Below are positions 9,073 through 17,840 of a DNA stretch of 64,000 bases, in pieces. The DNA is from Rugamonas apoptosis (lineage in GTDB: Bacteria; Pseudomonadota; Gammaproteobacteria; Burkholderiales; Burkholderiaceae_D). The notes beneath the pieces are model-generated. The model was not told the DNA's origin, ran no database searches, and saw only the letters and a program-made list of their open reading frames with translations. How positions within the stretch are numbered: position 1 is the first letter of the stretch; the number at the start of each line of letters is the position of its first letter. A program made the position numbers and the translations under genes. The DNA is taken from NCBI RefSeq assembly GCF_014042355.1, contig NZ_JACEZU010000003.1:496001-560000 (forward strand). The letters run 5' to 3'.

Positions 9073-11712
9073 TCAGGCCGCGTGCACCACCGGCTGCGGC
9101 GGTCCGGCGCGGAAGGTGTTGCGGCCGGCCTGCTTGGCTTCGTACAGCAACACGTCGGCCCGGTTCAGCAGTTCGGCGGGCGTCATGTCCTCGTCGCTGT
9201 AGAAGGTCAGGCCAATGCTGGCCGACACGTTCACCACCGTGCCATCGAGGTTGAACGGGGCCTGCATCGCGCTGACGATTTTCCCGGCCAGCATGGCCGC
9301 GTCGTCAGTGCGGCTGACGCGCTCCATGATGATGGTGAATTCATCACCGCCCAGCCGGGCGATGGTGTCGCTGGCCCGCATGGCGTGGGTCAGGCGGGTC
9401 GAGAACGATTTGAGCAGGGCGTCGCCCACGCTGTGGCCGAAGGTGTCGTTGACGGGCTTGAAGCGGTCGATATCCATGTACATCACGGCCATCATGCTGG
9501 CGTTCTCGCGGCAGGCGGCCATGGCGTCGTGCAGCTTTTGCAGGAAGCCGGCACGGTTGGTGAGGCCCGTCAGGGCATCGATCTGCGACAGCTTGAGCAG
9601 GCGCTGCTTCTCGCGCTTTTGCGCCGTGACGTCCTGGCGCATGACGTGGAAGCCGACCACGGTGATGCCGTCCACGTCATGCTGCGGAATGTAGACCACC
9701 TCGAAGGTGCGTTCATAGCCCTGGCTGTCATCCTCCTCCTCGAACGACAGGGTTTCGCCACACAGCACGCGGCGGATGTAGGGCGCCAGGAAGGCGTAGC
9801 GTTCCTCGCCCACGGTCTCGCGCACGCTCTTGCCCTGCACATGCAGGCCGCTGCGGTTGAATTCGCGTTCGTAGGCGATGTTGTGGAAGCGGTAGATTTC
9901 CTCGAAGTCGATGTAGGCGATCATGGCCGGCAGCGTGTCGGCGATGGTGCGCAGCCGCGCCTCGCTCTCGCGCAGCGCCATCACGGATTTGCGTATCAGC
10001 GTGATGTCGTCGAGCGTGCCGACGTAGCCATACAGCTTCCCGTCCACCATCATGGCCGCCACCTTGAACGAAACCCAGGTCACTTCGCCGTCCGGGCGCA
10101 GGCAGCGCACCGTGTCCTGCAGCGGCTCGCGCGTCTCGACCATGCGCTGCAGCGAGGCCTTCACTTCCTGGCGGTCGTTGGGGTGCACGGCGTCCAGCCA
10201 GGCGTCGCCCAGCGCCTGCTCACGGGTCAGGCCGGTGATGGTTTCGAAGGTGCGATTGACGTAGGTGCAATGGCCGGCCCGGTCGGCCCGGATCAGTCCC
10301 AGTGGCGAGGCGTCATTGACGGCCGCCAGTTCGGCCTGTTTCTTGCGCATCGCCAGTTCGCCTTCCTTGCGGGCCGTGATGTCGCGCGTGGTCAAGGCCA
10401 CGCCATTGTCGATGGCGACGATCTGCTGGCGCAGCCAACGCGGTGGGCCGGGCAGGTAGTCGGCTTCGAACTCCTCCTCCAGCGGCTGCCCCGTTTGCAG
10501 CACATGCTGGTACTTATCGAGGAAACCCCGATCGCGCAGCGCCGGCAGGATGTGGAGCACCTGGCGGCCCAGCAGCTCGTCGCGGCTGTGGCCCAGCATC
10601 TGGGCACCGCGCTCGTTGAGGTCGGCGAACGTGAAGTCGACCACGGGATGCGGTTTTTGGTGGGCGCGGCAGGCGCGCAGCAGATAGACCGCGTCCAGGC
10701 TGGCGTTGGCGGCCGCGCGCAGCATCAGCTGGGCCTCGCTCACCTGGCGCGCGCTGCGGCGCAGGCGCTGCGCCTGCTGCATCAGCAAGCCGACGAACAG
10801 CAGCACCAGCAGCGAAGCCACCGTGACGGCGCCGAAATACACATTGCGCTGGCGGGCAAAGCGCGCCAGCGCGCCGCGCGTCGTGATGCCGACCACCGCC
10901 GTCAAGCCGTAGCGGGGCATGTCGCGGTAGCTGTAGATGCGCTCCACCTGGTCGAACGGATGCTTGAGCAGCAGTTCATCGGCAACGTCGGGCGCCGGGG
11001 CGAAATCGAGCGTATCGCTGATGATCAGGCGTTCGTCCACCCGGCCCGTGGTCAGGCCGCTGTCGCGGCTCAGCAGCAGCACGGCGCCCTGGTCTTCCAC
11101 GTTGAGGCGGTCGTAATCCTCCACGAAGATGGCCGGGTCGATCATGATCAGGAACACGCCGGCGAAGCTGCCGTCGCGCGCGTTCAGGCGGCGCGACAGC
11201 TGGATCTGCCATTTCTTGTTGGCCTGCTCCACCACCGGCGTGGCCACCAGGGTGGTGTCCTCGGGACTGCCGGCGTGGCTGCGGAAGAACGCTTGCTGGC
11301 CGATGTCGGGCGCGAAATAGCCATGCATGCTGTCGACCACATTGCCGCGCGCGTCGAGCAGGGCCATGGGCAGTTCCAGCCGGGTCGGCAGCAGCGATTC
11401 GAGCAGGCCATTGCGGCGGCTGAACTCCGCCAGCCGCAGGGCGCCGCCGGTTTCCTCGTATTTGAGCTTGAACAGCTGGGTGGCGTGGTCCGTCTGGCGC
11501 AGCAGGTGGTTGGCGTGTTCGGCCAGCGTACGCGCCAGCGACTGGCTGTGCAACACCGCCTCGGCATGGGCGTTCTGGCGTTCCTGGCCCACCTGGTACA
11601 CCACGGCCGTCCACATGATCGCCAGCAGCGCCAGCGCAAACGCCGGCAGCAGTATCCAACGATACAGGCGGCGCAGGAAGCGCAGGGCAGGGCTGGTGGC
11701 GATCCGTGTCAT
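9073..11712 (-). CDS. Membrane sensor diguanylate cyclase (Cache-PAS-PAS-PAS-GGDEF)
   Basis: This protein makes the second messenger c-di-GMP. The 879-residue product has a membrane segment near 19-40, a periplasmic Cache-like sensor region (about 41-275), a second membrane segment near 285-305, then about three PAS segments. These include a clear one at NDASPLGLIRADRAGHCTYV and another at TLPAMIAYIDFEEIYRF. The C-terminal GGDEF domain carries RLGGDEFTI near 786-794. An RASD sequence five residues before GGDEF fits the RxxD inhibitory site, so the enzyme is probably active and feedback-inhibited. There is no EAL domain. The ligand sensed by the Cache domain is unknown. Confidence 0.92.
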   Translation of the reverse strand: MTRIATSPALRFLRRLYRWILLPAFALALLAIMWTAVVYQVGQERQNAHAEAVLHSQSLARTLAEHANHLLRQTDHATQLFKLKYEETGGALRLAEFSRRNGLLESLLPTRLELPMALLDARGNVVDSMHGYFAPDIGQQAFFRSHAGSPEDTTLVATPVVEQANKKWQIQLSRRLNARDGSFAGVFLIMIDPAIFVEDYDRLNVEDQGAVLLLSRDSGLTTGRVDERLIISDTLDFAPAPDVADELLLKHPFDQVERIYSYRDMPRYGLTAVVGITTRGALARFARQRNVYFGAVTVASLLVLLFVGLLMQQAQRLRRSARQVSEAQLMLRAAANASLDAVYLLRACRAHQKPHPVVDFTFADLNERGAQMLGHSRDELLGRQVLHILPALRDRGFLDKYQHVLQTGQPLEEEFEADYLPGPPRWLRQQIVAIDNGVALTTRDITARKEGELAMRKKQAELAAVNDASPLGLIRADRAGHCTYVNRTFETITGLTREQALGDAWLDAVHPNDRQEVKASLQRMVETREPLQDTVRCLRPDGEVTWVSFKVAAMMVDGKLYGYVGTLDDITLIRKSVMALRESEARLRTIADTLPAMIAYIDFEEIYRFHNIAYEREFNRSGLHVQGKSVRETVGEERYAFLAPYIRRVLCGETLSFEEEDDSQGYERTFEVVYIPQHDVDGITVVGFHVMRQDVTAQKREKQRLLKLSQIDALTGLTNRAGFLQKLHDAMAACRENASMMAVMYMDIDRFKPVNDTFGHSVGDALLKSFSTRLTHAMRASDTIARLGGDEFTIIMERVSRTDDAAMLAGKIVSAMQAPFNLDGTVVNVSASIGLTFYSDEDMTPAELLNRADVLLYEAKQAGRNTFRAGPPQPVVHAA

Positions 11713-11946
11713 GAGTGTTCTGCGTTCCCCGCATCGGAGGCGGCATGCCGGGGACGGGCCGTCTCAAGGATGATTTCGCTTATTCTGCACGGATTTACCC
11801 GCCTTGGGTGGCGCGCGCGGGAAAATAATGTGTCGTAAGGCATCACTTTGGTGGCACAAAAAATACAGGCAATGTTGATTTCTTTATTAGAATAGGCGTT
11901 TCGCCCGCCGCCTACCCGCGCCGGCCCACAGCAGAGGAAGCAGGAT

Positions 11947-13194
11947 TTGACCGTACCGACTTTGACACTGGCGGCCGCCCGTGCGCTGCATCTGGCTGCC
12001 CAGGGCTTGTTGCAGCCGCGCCGCCGCAAGGCCGTCCAGGCTGACGTGCTGGCCGCCATCCGCCAGATGGGCGTGCTGCAGATCGACACCATCCACGTGG
12101 TCGCGCGCAGTCCCTACCTGGTGCTGTGGAGCCGGCTGGGCGACTATCCGCCCGCGTGGCTGGAGCAGGCGCTGGAGCGGGGCGCCCTGTTCGAATACTG
12201 GGCCCACGAGGCGTGTTTTGTACCGGTGGAGGACTATGGACTGTACCGGCACAGGATGATAGACCCCGGTTCCATGGGCTGGAAGTACTCCGAGACATGG
12301 ATGCGCGAGCGGCGCGCCGACGTCGACGCCGTGCTGGACCATATCCGCACCCACGGGCCGGTGCGCTCTGCCGACTTTGAACGCACCGACGGCCAGGCTG
12401 GCGGCTGGTGGGGCTGGAAGCCGGAAAAACGGTCGCTGGAAGTGCTGTTCACGGCCGGGGTGCTGATGATCGCCCGCCGCCACAATTTCCAGCGCGTGTA
12501 CGACCTGGCCGAACGGGTGCTGCCGGACTGGGACGACAGCCGCATGCCGCCCATGGACCAGACCCGGCGCGCCTTGGTGCTGAAGGCCGTCAAGGCGCTG
12601 GGCCTGGCCCGCGGCGGCTGGATCAGCGACTATTTCCGCACCCGGCCGCCGCGGCTGGACCCGCAAGTGCTGGTGGCCGAAGGCGCGCTGCTGGAGGCGC
12701 GCGTGGCCGGCTGGGACGACCCCGTGTACGTGCATCCTGACCATGCCGGCTTGCTGGAGGCGGCCGCCGCCGGCGCGCTGGCGCCCACCCTGACCACCAT
12801 CCTGTCGCCGTTCGATCCGGTGGTGTGGGACCGGCGCCGCGCCCAGGAACTGTTCGGCTTCGATTACCGGCTGGAGTGCTACACCCCGGCCGAACAGCGC
12901 CGCTACGGTTATTTCACGCTGCCCATCCTGCGCCGGGGCGCGCTGGTGGGACGGGTGGACGCCAAGGCGCACCGCCGCGCCGGCATCTTTGAACTGAAAT
13001 CGCTGGCGCTGGAGCCGGGCACACGCCTCAGCGAGCGCTTCGTGCGCGACGTGGCGGCCGCCCTGCAGCGCTGTGCGCACTGGCATGGCTGCCCGTGCGT
13101 GCAGGTGAACGCCACTGTACCGTCACACTTCGCGCCACTGTTACAGGCCCAACTCAACCTCGCACACCAAGAGCAGAAAGAAGCTTCCGCATGA
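11947..13194 (+). CDS. YcaQ-like winged-helix DNA glycosylase family protein
   Basis: The product has 415 residues from a TTG start at 11947, supported by GAGGAAG six bases upstream. The N-terminal segment with RQMGVLQIDTIHVVARS (near 39-55) and the winged-helix architecture fit the AlkZ/YcaQ family (formerly DUF1006), whose members unhook DNA interstrand crosslinks or excise bulky alkylated bases. The QxD-type motif seen here (LQID) is the form I associate with the YcaQ branch rather than with AlkZ. The next gene starts in an ATGA overlap, so the two are translated together. No resistance or toxin genes lie nearby, which suggests a housekeeping repair role. The substrate is inferred. Confidence 0.8.
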   Translation: MTVPTLTLAAARALHLAAQGLLQPRRRKAVQADVLAAIRQMGVLQIDTIHVVARSPYLVLWSRLGDYPPAWLEQALERGALFEYWAHEACFVPVEDYGLYRHRMIDPGSMGWKYSETWMRERRADVDAVLDHIRTHGPVRSADFERTDGQAGGWWGWKPEKRSLEVLFTAGVLMIARRHNFQRVYDLAERVLPDWDDSRMPPMDQTRRALVLKAVKALGLARGGWISDYFRTRPPRLDPQVLVAEGALLEARVAGWDDPVYVHPDHAGLLEAAAAGALAPTLTTILSPFDPVVWDRRRAQELFGFDYRLECYTPAEQRRYGYFTLPILRRGALVGRVDAKAHRRAGIFELKSLALEPGTRLSERFVRDVAAALQRCAHWHGCPCVQVNATVPSHFAPLLQAQLNLAHQEQKEASA

Positions 13195-14180
13195 TATTGC
13201 CCGCCGCCCCCGCCAGCCTGATCGGCCCCGACGGCCAGCCCCTGTTTGGCCGCTACGCGGGCCAGGTCGACCAGTTCGACTGGCCCCGGCTGGCCGCGCC
13301 CTATGCCCGCAGCGCCCTGTGGCGCCGCTTCCACCACAAGCGCTGGCATTACGTGGCGCTGGGCACGGAACACATTTTCTGCGCCGTCGCCATCGTCGAC
13401 GTGGGCTGGACCAGCACCGCCTTCGCCTACGCCTTCGACCGCGACGACGGCGACATGCTGGCCAATTTCTCGCAGGACGGCTTGCCCGGCCTGTCGGCCA
13501 CGCTGGCCGACAACGCGGCCGGCGCCAGCCGCTTCAAGACGCGCCGCAGCAACATCGCCATCGACAGCCCCGAGCCGGGCCGCTACCGGCTCGCGCTGCA
13601 TTGCGATTACCTGGAGATCGAGGCGGAATTCGGCCCCGGCACGGCGCCGCTGCTGCTGGCCAGCGGCCCGGTGGCCAAGGGGGCCGTGCACGCCACCCAG
13701 AAATCGACCGCCATGCCCGTCACCGGGCGGGTCAGCACGTTCCGCGACGAATATGACCTGGCCGGCGGCGTGGCCAGCTTCGATTATTCGAACGGCCTGC
13801 TGGCGCGCGAGACGGCGTGGCGCTGGGCTTCCGGCCATGACCTGGAAGTGGGCTTCAACCTGCAGGCCGGCTATTTCGGCGCCAACGAGAACGCGCTGTG
13901 GCTGGACGGCCAGTTGCACGCCTTGGGCCCCGCGCACTTCCTGTACGATAACAGCGACCCGCTGTCGCGCTGGCACATCTTCACCGAGGACGACCAGCTG
14001 GAACTGCACTTCACGCCGGAAGGGGCGCGGCGCGAAAACAAGAACCTGGTGGTGGCGGCCAGCCGCTACCTGCAGCCGATCGGCACCTTCAGCGGTTGGG
14101 TGCGTACGGCGCCCGACGCGCCCAAGCGCATGGTCAACCAGCTGGTCGGGGTGACGGAAGACCACAGTTCGCGCTGGTAG
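13191..14180 (+). CDS. DUF2804 domain-containing protein
   Basis: The product has 329 residues from ATG 13191, overlapping the stop codon of the glycosylase gene by four bases. The sequence pattern (RFHHKRWHYVALGTEHIF near 44-61, a WTSTAFAYAFDRD segment, and a late block with YDNSDPLSRWHIFTEDDQ) fits the DUF2804 family, which is predicted to be a beta-rich, lipocalin-like or hydroxysteroid-processing-like fold. No catalytic residues are established for it. It has no signal peptide. The overlap with the YcaQ-like gene is a strong sign of shared expression, but no functional link is known. A 10-base sequence (CGAAGTACAG) is repeated in tandem at 14221-14240 after the gene. Confidence 0.8.
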   Translation: MILPAAPASLIGPDGQPLFGRYAGQVDQFDWPRLAAPYARSALWRRFHHKRWHYVALGTEHIFCAVAIVDVGWTSTAFAYAFDRDDGDMLANFSQDGLPGLSATLADNAAGASRFKTRRSNIAIDSPEPGRYRLALHCDYLEIEAEFGPGTAPLLLASGPVAKGAVHATQKSTAMPVTGRVSTFRDEYDLAGGVASFDYSNGLLARETAWRWASGHDLEVGFNLQAGYFGANENALWLDGQLHALGPAHFLYDNSDPLSRWHIFTEDDQLELHFTPEGARRENKNLVVAASRYLQPIGTFSGWVRTAPDAPKRMVNQLVGVTEDHSSRW

Positions 14181-14267
14181 TGGACGCGCGGCAGCGATAT
14201 CAAGAGAGCGAAAAATAGAGCGAAGTACAGCGAAGTACAGCGCGGCGCCAGCCGCTAAGGATCTGGT

Positions 14268-16895
14268 ATGAGCATCAGGCATCTCAAGCATCTGTTCGCA
14301 CCGGCCTCAGTGGCCGTGATCGGCGCGTCCGACAAGCCGCAGCGCATCGGCACCCGCGTGCTGGCCAACCTGGTCGAAGGCGGCTTTGGCGGCGCGCTGT
14401 GGCCGCTCAACCCGCGCCACGACCGCCTGCACGGCTTGCGTTGCTACGCCAAGTTGAGCGCCTTGCCGGCCGCGCCCGACCTGGCCATCCTGTGCACGCC
14501 GCCGGCCACCATACCGGGCCTGATCGCCGACCTGGGCGCGCGCGGCACCCGCGCCGCCATCGTCATGACGGCCGGTCTGGAAGCCCATCGCGCGGGCGGG
14601 CGCAGCGTGCGCCAGGCCATGCTGGAGGCGGCGCGGCCGCACCGGCTGCGCATCCTGGGGCCGGGCAGCGTGGGCCTGCAAGTGCCGGCGCTGGGCTTGA
14701 ACGCCAGCTTCACCCACTTGCCGGCGGCGGCCGGCAAGCTGGCCTTCGTGTCGCAATCGGGTGCGCTGGGCACGGCCGTGCTGGATTGGGCCAGCCTGCG
14801 CGGCATCGGCTTTTCCACCTTTGTCGCCATGGGCGAGGGCGTCGACGTGGATTTCGGCGACATGCTCGATTATCTGGCGGCCGACAACGACACGGCCGCG
14901 ATCCTGCTGTGCGTGGAGCGGGTCAGCTGCGCCCGCAAGTTCATGTCGGCCGGCCGGCTGGCCGCGCGCGGCAAGCCGGTGATCGTGCTCAAGGTGGGGC
15001 GCGACCCGGAGCCGGAGGCGGAGCTGGCGTTCGACGCGGCCATCCGCCGCGCCGGCATGCTGCGCGTGTATTCGACGGAAGACCTGTTCGACGCGGTTGA
15101 AACGCTGGCCCGCGCCCGCCAGCAGCGCGGCGAGCGCCTGGCCGTGCTGACCAACGGCGGCGGCCTGGGATTGATCGCGGCCGACGCCCTGCAAGCGGGC
15201 GGCGCCACGCTGGCCGGGCTGTCGCCGGAGACGCTGGAGCGGCTGCGCCAGTTGCAGGCGCCCCAGTCCAACCCGCTCGACCTGCTGGCCGACGCGCCCG
15301 TGGAGCGCTACAGCGGCGCCGTCGACGCGCTGCTGCACGAGCCGCAGGCGGACGCCTTGCTGTTCCTGCACGCGCCCACGGCCATGGTGTCCAGCGCCCT
15401 GATCGCCGAGGCGCTGGCGCCGCAATTGCGGGCCGCCAGCCGCAACGTGCTGTCGTGCTGGCTGGGCGGGCGCTCGGTGGCGGCGGCCCGCCAGACTTTC
15501 AGCGACGCCGGCCTGCCCACTTACGACACGCCGGAAAAAGCCGTGCATGGCTTCCTGCAGATCGTGCAGTACCGCCGCAACCAGGACTTGCTGATGGAAG
15601 TGCCGGCCCGGGTGCCGGCCGCCGCCGCGCCGCAACGGGCGGCGGCGCAGGCGCTGGTGACGGCCGCGCTGGCGGCAGGCCACTCGGCGCTCGACGCGCG
15701 CGACACCTGCGCGCTGCTGGCCGCCTACGGCATCCCGATGGCGGCCACGGAATTCGCGGCCGACGCGGAACAGGCGCTGGCGGCGGCGCGCCGCATCGGC
15801 TATCCGGTCGCGCTCAAGGCCGGCGCCCACGATATCGGCCGCAAAGCCGACGTGGGCGGCGTGGTGCTGGACCTGGAGGACGACGCCATGCTGCATGCGG
15901 CCGCCTGCGCCATGCGCGAGCGGGTGCGGCGGCTGCGGCCGGCCGCCGGTCCCGGCTTCGCCGTGCAGCAGATGGCGCGCCGCCCGCAGGCGCAGGAACT
16001 GGCGGTCCGGGTCCGGGCCGACCCCGTGTTCGGCCCCGTGATCCTGTTCGGCCAGGGCGGCCCGGCCGCCGAGGTGGCCGACGACCGGGTGGCCGGCCTG
16101 CCGCCGCTGAACATGGTGCTGGCGCGCGACATGGTGGGCCGCACCCGGGTGGCGCGGCTGCTGGCCGGCTATGGCGACCACGCGCCGGCCGACGCCGACG
16201 CCATCGGCCGCATGCTGGTGCAGGTGGCCGAGATGGTGGCCGACCTGCCGGAACTGACCGAGCTGGAAATCAACCCGCTGCTGGCCGACGCCGATGGCGT
16301 GCTGGCGCTGGACGCCGACATCCGGCTGGCGCCGCCGCGCGCCACCGGCACCATGGCGATCCGCCCCTATCCGCAGGAACTGGAGCAGGAACTGGCCTGG
16401 CAGGGCCGCACCATCGTGCTGCGCCCGATCCGCCCCGAGGACGCGCCCCAGCACCTGGCGTTCTTCCGCGCGCTGGCGCCGGACGACGTGCGGCTGCGCT
16501 TCTTCTCGGCCATGCGCGAGTTGCCGCCGTCGCAACTGGCGCGCCTGACCCAGATCGATTACGACCGCGCCATGGCCTTCATCGCCACCGGCAGCGGCGC
16601 CGACGGCCAGCCCGAAACGCTGGGCGTGGTGCGGGCCGTGGTCGATTCGGACAACCAGAGCGCGGAATTCGCCATCATCGTGCGCTCCGACCTCAAGGGC
16701 CTGGGCCTGGGGCGGGTATTGTTTCAAAAGCTGGTCGACTATTTCCGCAGCCGGGGCACGGCCGAATTGAGCGGCGAGGCTTTGTCAGAAAACAACGGTG
16801 TGCAGAGCCTGGTGCGCCACTTCGGCGGCACCGTGCTGCCCCATGCGGAGGCGGGCATGGTCAACCTGCGCTTGCCGTTGCAGGCGGTGGCATGA
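14268..16895 (+). CDS. Acyl-CoA synthetase (NDP-forming)-like / GNAT acetyltransferase fusion (Pat type)
   Basis: The product has 875 residues. The N-terminal CoA-binding Rossmann domain starts SVAVIGASDKPQRIGTRVL. Succinyl-CoA-ligase-like domains (SQSGALGTAVLDW near 162-174) and an ATP-grasp domain (near 480-690, ending LTELEINPLLAD) follow. The C-terminus is a GNAT domain from about residue 708 (RTIVLRPIRPEDA, with DLKGLGLGRVLFQKL as the acetyl-CoA site). This order matches the protein lysine acetyltransferase Pat/PatZ, which acetylates and silences acetyl-CoA synthetase and other enzymes. The ATG at 14268 is preceded by AAGGA. Whether the synthetase half is catalytic cannot be judged from the sequence alone. 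Confidence 0.9.
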   Translation: MSIRHLKHLFAPASVAVIGASDKPQRIGTRVLANLVEGGFGGALWPLNPRHDRLHGLRCYAKLSALPAAPDLAILCTPPATIPGLIADLGARGTRAAIVMTAGLEAHRAGGRSVRQAMLEAARPHRLRILGPGSVGLQVPALGLNASFTHLPAAAGKLAFVSQSGALGTAVLDWASLRGIGFSTFVAMGEGVDVDFGDMLDYLAADNDTAAILLCVERVSCARKFMSAGRLAARGKPVIVLKVGRDPEPEAELAFDAAIRRAGMLRVYSTEDLFDAVETLARARQQRGERLAVLTNGGGLGLIAADALQAGGATLAGLSPETLERLRQLQAPQSNPLDLLADAPVERYSGAVDALLHEPQADALLFLHAPTAMVSSALIAEALAPQLRAASRNVLSCWLGGRSVAAARQTFSDAGLPTYDTPEKAVHGFLQIVQYRRNQDLLMEVPARVPAAAAPQRAAAQALVTAALAAGHSALDARDTCALLAAYGIPMAATEFAADAEQALAAARRIGYPVALKAGAHDIGRKADVGGVVLDLEDDAMLHAAACAMRERVRRLRPAAGPGFAVQQMARRPQAQELAVRVRADPVFGPVILFGQGGPAAEVADDRVAGLPPLNMVLARDMVGRTRVARLLAGYGDHAPADADAIGRMLVQVAEMVADLPELTELEINPLLADADGVLALDADIRLAPPRATGTMAIRPYPQELEQELAWQGRTIVLRPIRPEDAPQHLAFFRALAPDDVRLRFFSAMRELPPSQLARLTQIDYDRAMAFIATGSGADGQPETLGVVRAVVDSDNQSAEFAIIVRSDLKGLGLGRVLFQKLVDYFRSRGTAELSGEALSENNGVQSLVRHFGGTVLPHAEAGMVNLRLPLQAVA

Positions 16896-17064
16896 TGCTG
16901 CGCAGCATTTGATATTTCACAAGACGCTGTTGTCGGAATTCTTTACACTGGTACTTCCTCGCTTGACGCTGCCGCCCCCAAATGGGGTTCCGCGAGACAA
17001 TAATTCCGAGACAACAATAGCCCGTGACAGCGCCACACGGGCACCGGCCAGCCGGGGGAGACAC

Positions 17065-17763
17065 ATGTTAACGGCCACTTATACATTGGTAGCTCTATCC
17101 GTGGAGCAAGCCAAGGTGCGCATCAGTCTGCAGTCATTCCAGCACCACGTGCGCGCCACGCTGCTGCAGCAGCATAGCCTGACCATCGGGCAACTCGAAT
17201 ATGCGTGCGAGATGCTCAATCGTTTGTACCAAACCTGCAACTGGCGCAAGACGGAAATGTACTTGATTCCCGCCATCCGCCAGGCCACGGAGCGGGCCGA
17301 CCAGCTGATCGATGAACTGAACCGGCTGAACCAGTCGGCGCTGGCCGAGATCCGCGCCATGCAGGCCCGCATGGGCGACCTGGCCGAGGGCAACGATGCC
17401 CAGGTCGGCCAGATCTGCGACAGCGTGGACGCGTTCTGCGCGGCCCTGCTGCAGCGGCTGGAAAAGGAGGAGCAGGAACTGTTCGCCATCGCCCGCAGCG
17501 TGATCGGGGGCGACGCCTGGTTCGCCATCGCCAACCAGTTCCTGCTGCACGACGCCAAGCTGGAAGAAGTGCGGCGCGGCAAGTCGCCGGCGGCCGACGG
17601 CGCCGCCATCCTGCCCGGCGGCGACGAGCGGCCCGACGACGCCATCGCCATCCCCGCGCTGGCGGTGCTGCCGCTGCCCGGCATGGACGTGGAACAGACC
17701 TTGCCACCGCTGTTGCGGCAGTTGCCGGAGCGCCGCGTGCGCCAGCGCGTACGCGCCGGATAG
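17065..17763 (+). CDS. All-helical protein of unknown function, possibly hemerythrin-like
   Basis: The ATG at 17065 follows a strong ribosome site (GGGGGAG). The 232-residue product is largely helical, with SLQSFQHHVRATLLQQHSLTIG near the N-terminus and QRLEKEEQELFAIARSVIGG near 130-150. That pattern of a helical bundle with an E-E-x-E-L-F motif recalls hemerythrin-like cation-binding proteins, but the complete His/Glu iron ligand set is not evident. After about residue 165 the chain becomes Pro/Gly/Ala-rich and ends very basic. There is no membrane segment or signal peptide. It is monocistronic in appearance. Confidence 0.6.
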   Translation: MLTATYTLVALSVEQAKVRISLQSFQHHVRATLLQQHSLTIGQLEYACEMLNRLYQTCNWRKTEMYLIPAIRQATERADQLIDELNRLNQSALAEIRAMQARMGDLAEGNDAQVGQICDSVDAFCAALLQRLEKEEQELFAIARSVIGGDAWFAIANQFLLHDAKLEEVRRGKSPAADGAAILPGGDERPDDAIAIPALAVLPLPGMDVEQTLPPLLRQLPERRVRQRVRAG

Positions 17764-17789
17764 GCCGCCGCGCGAGCAAAATCTGTCCG

Positions 17790-17834
17790 CTTTGCTATCA
17801 TGGTGGTTTTAGCCCCTCCCACCTGATAGCAAAG
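17790..17834 (+). promoter_or_regulatory. Strong hairpin ending six bases before the DUF349 start codon
   Basis: The arms at 17790-17806 and 17819-17834 pair over 16 bases with one bulged T (CTTTGCTATCA then GGTGG, against CCACC then TGATAGCAAAG). The loop has 12 bases. The right arm covers the place where a ribosome site for ATG 17841 must lie, and the left arm contains a TATCAT that could be a -10 box. It may therefore be an operator, a translational control hairpin, or both. The pairing is directly visible; the role is inferred. Confidence 0.65.
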
Positions 17835-17840
17835 TCCACC

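Noticed and set aside
9001-11838. A 945-residue open frame on the plus strand opposite the diguanylate cyclase
   Set aside because: Its translation is His/Gln/Arg/Ala-rich with no motif. The minus strand carries clear PAS and GGDEF motifs. It is a GC-rich shadow frame.
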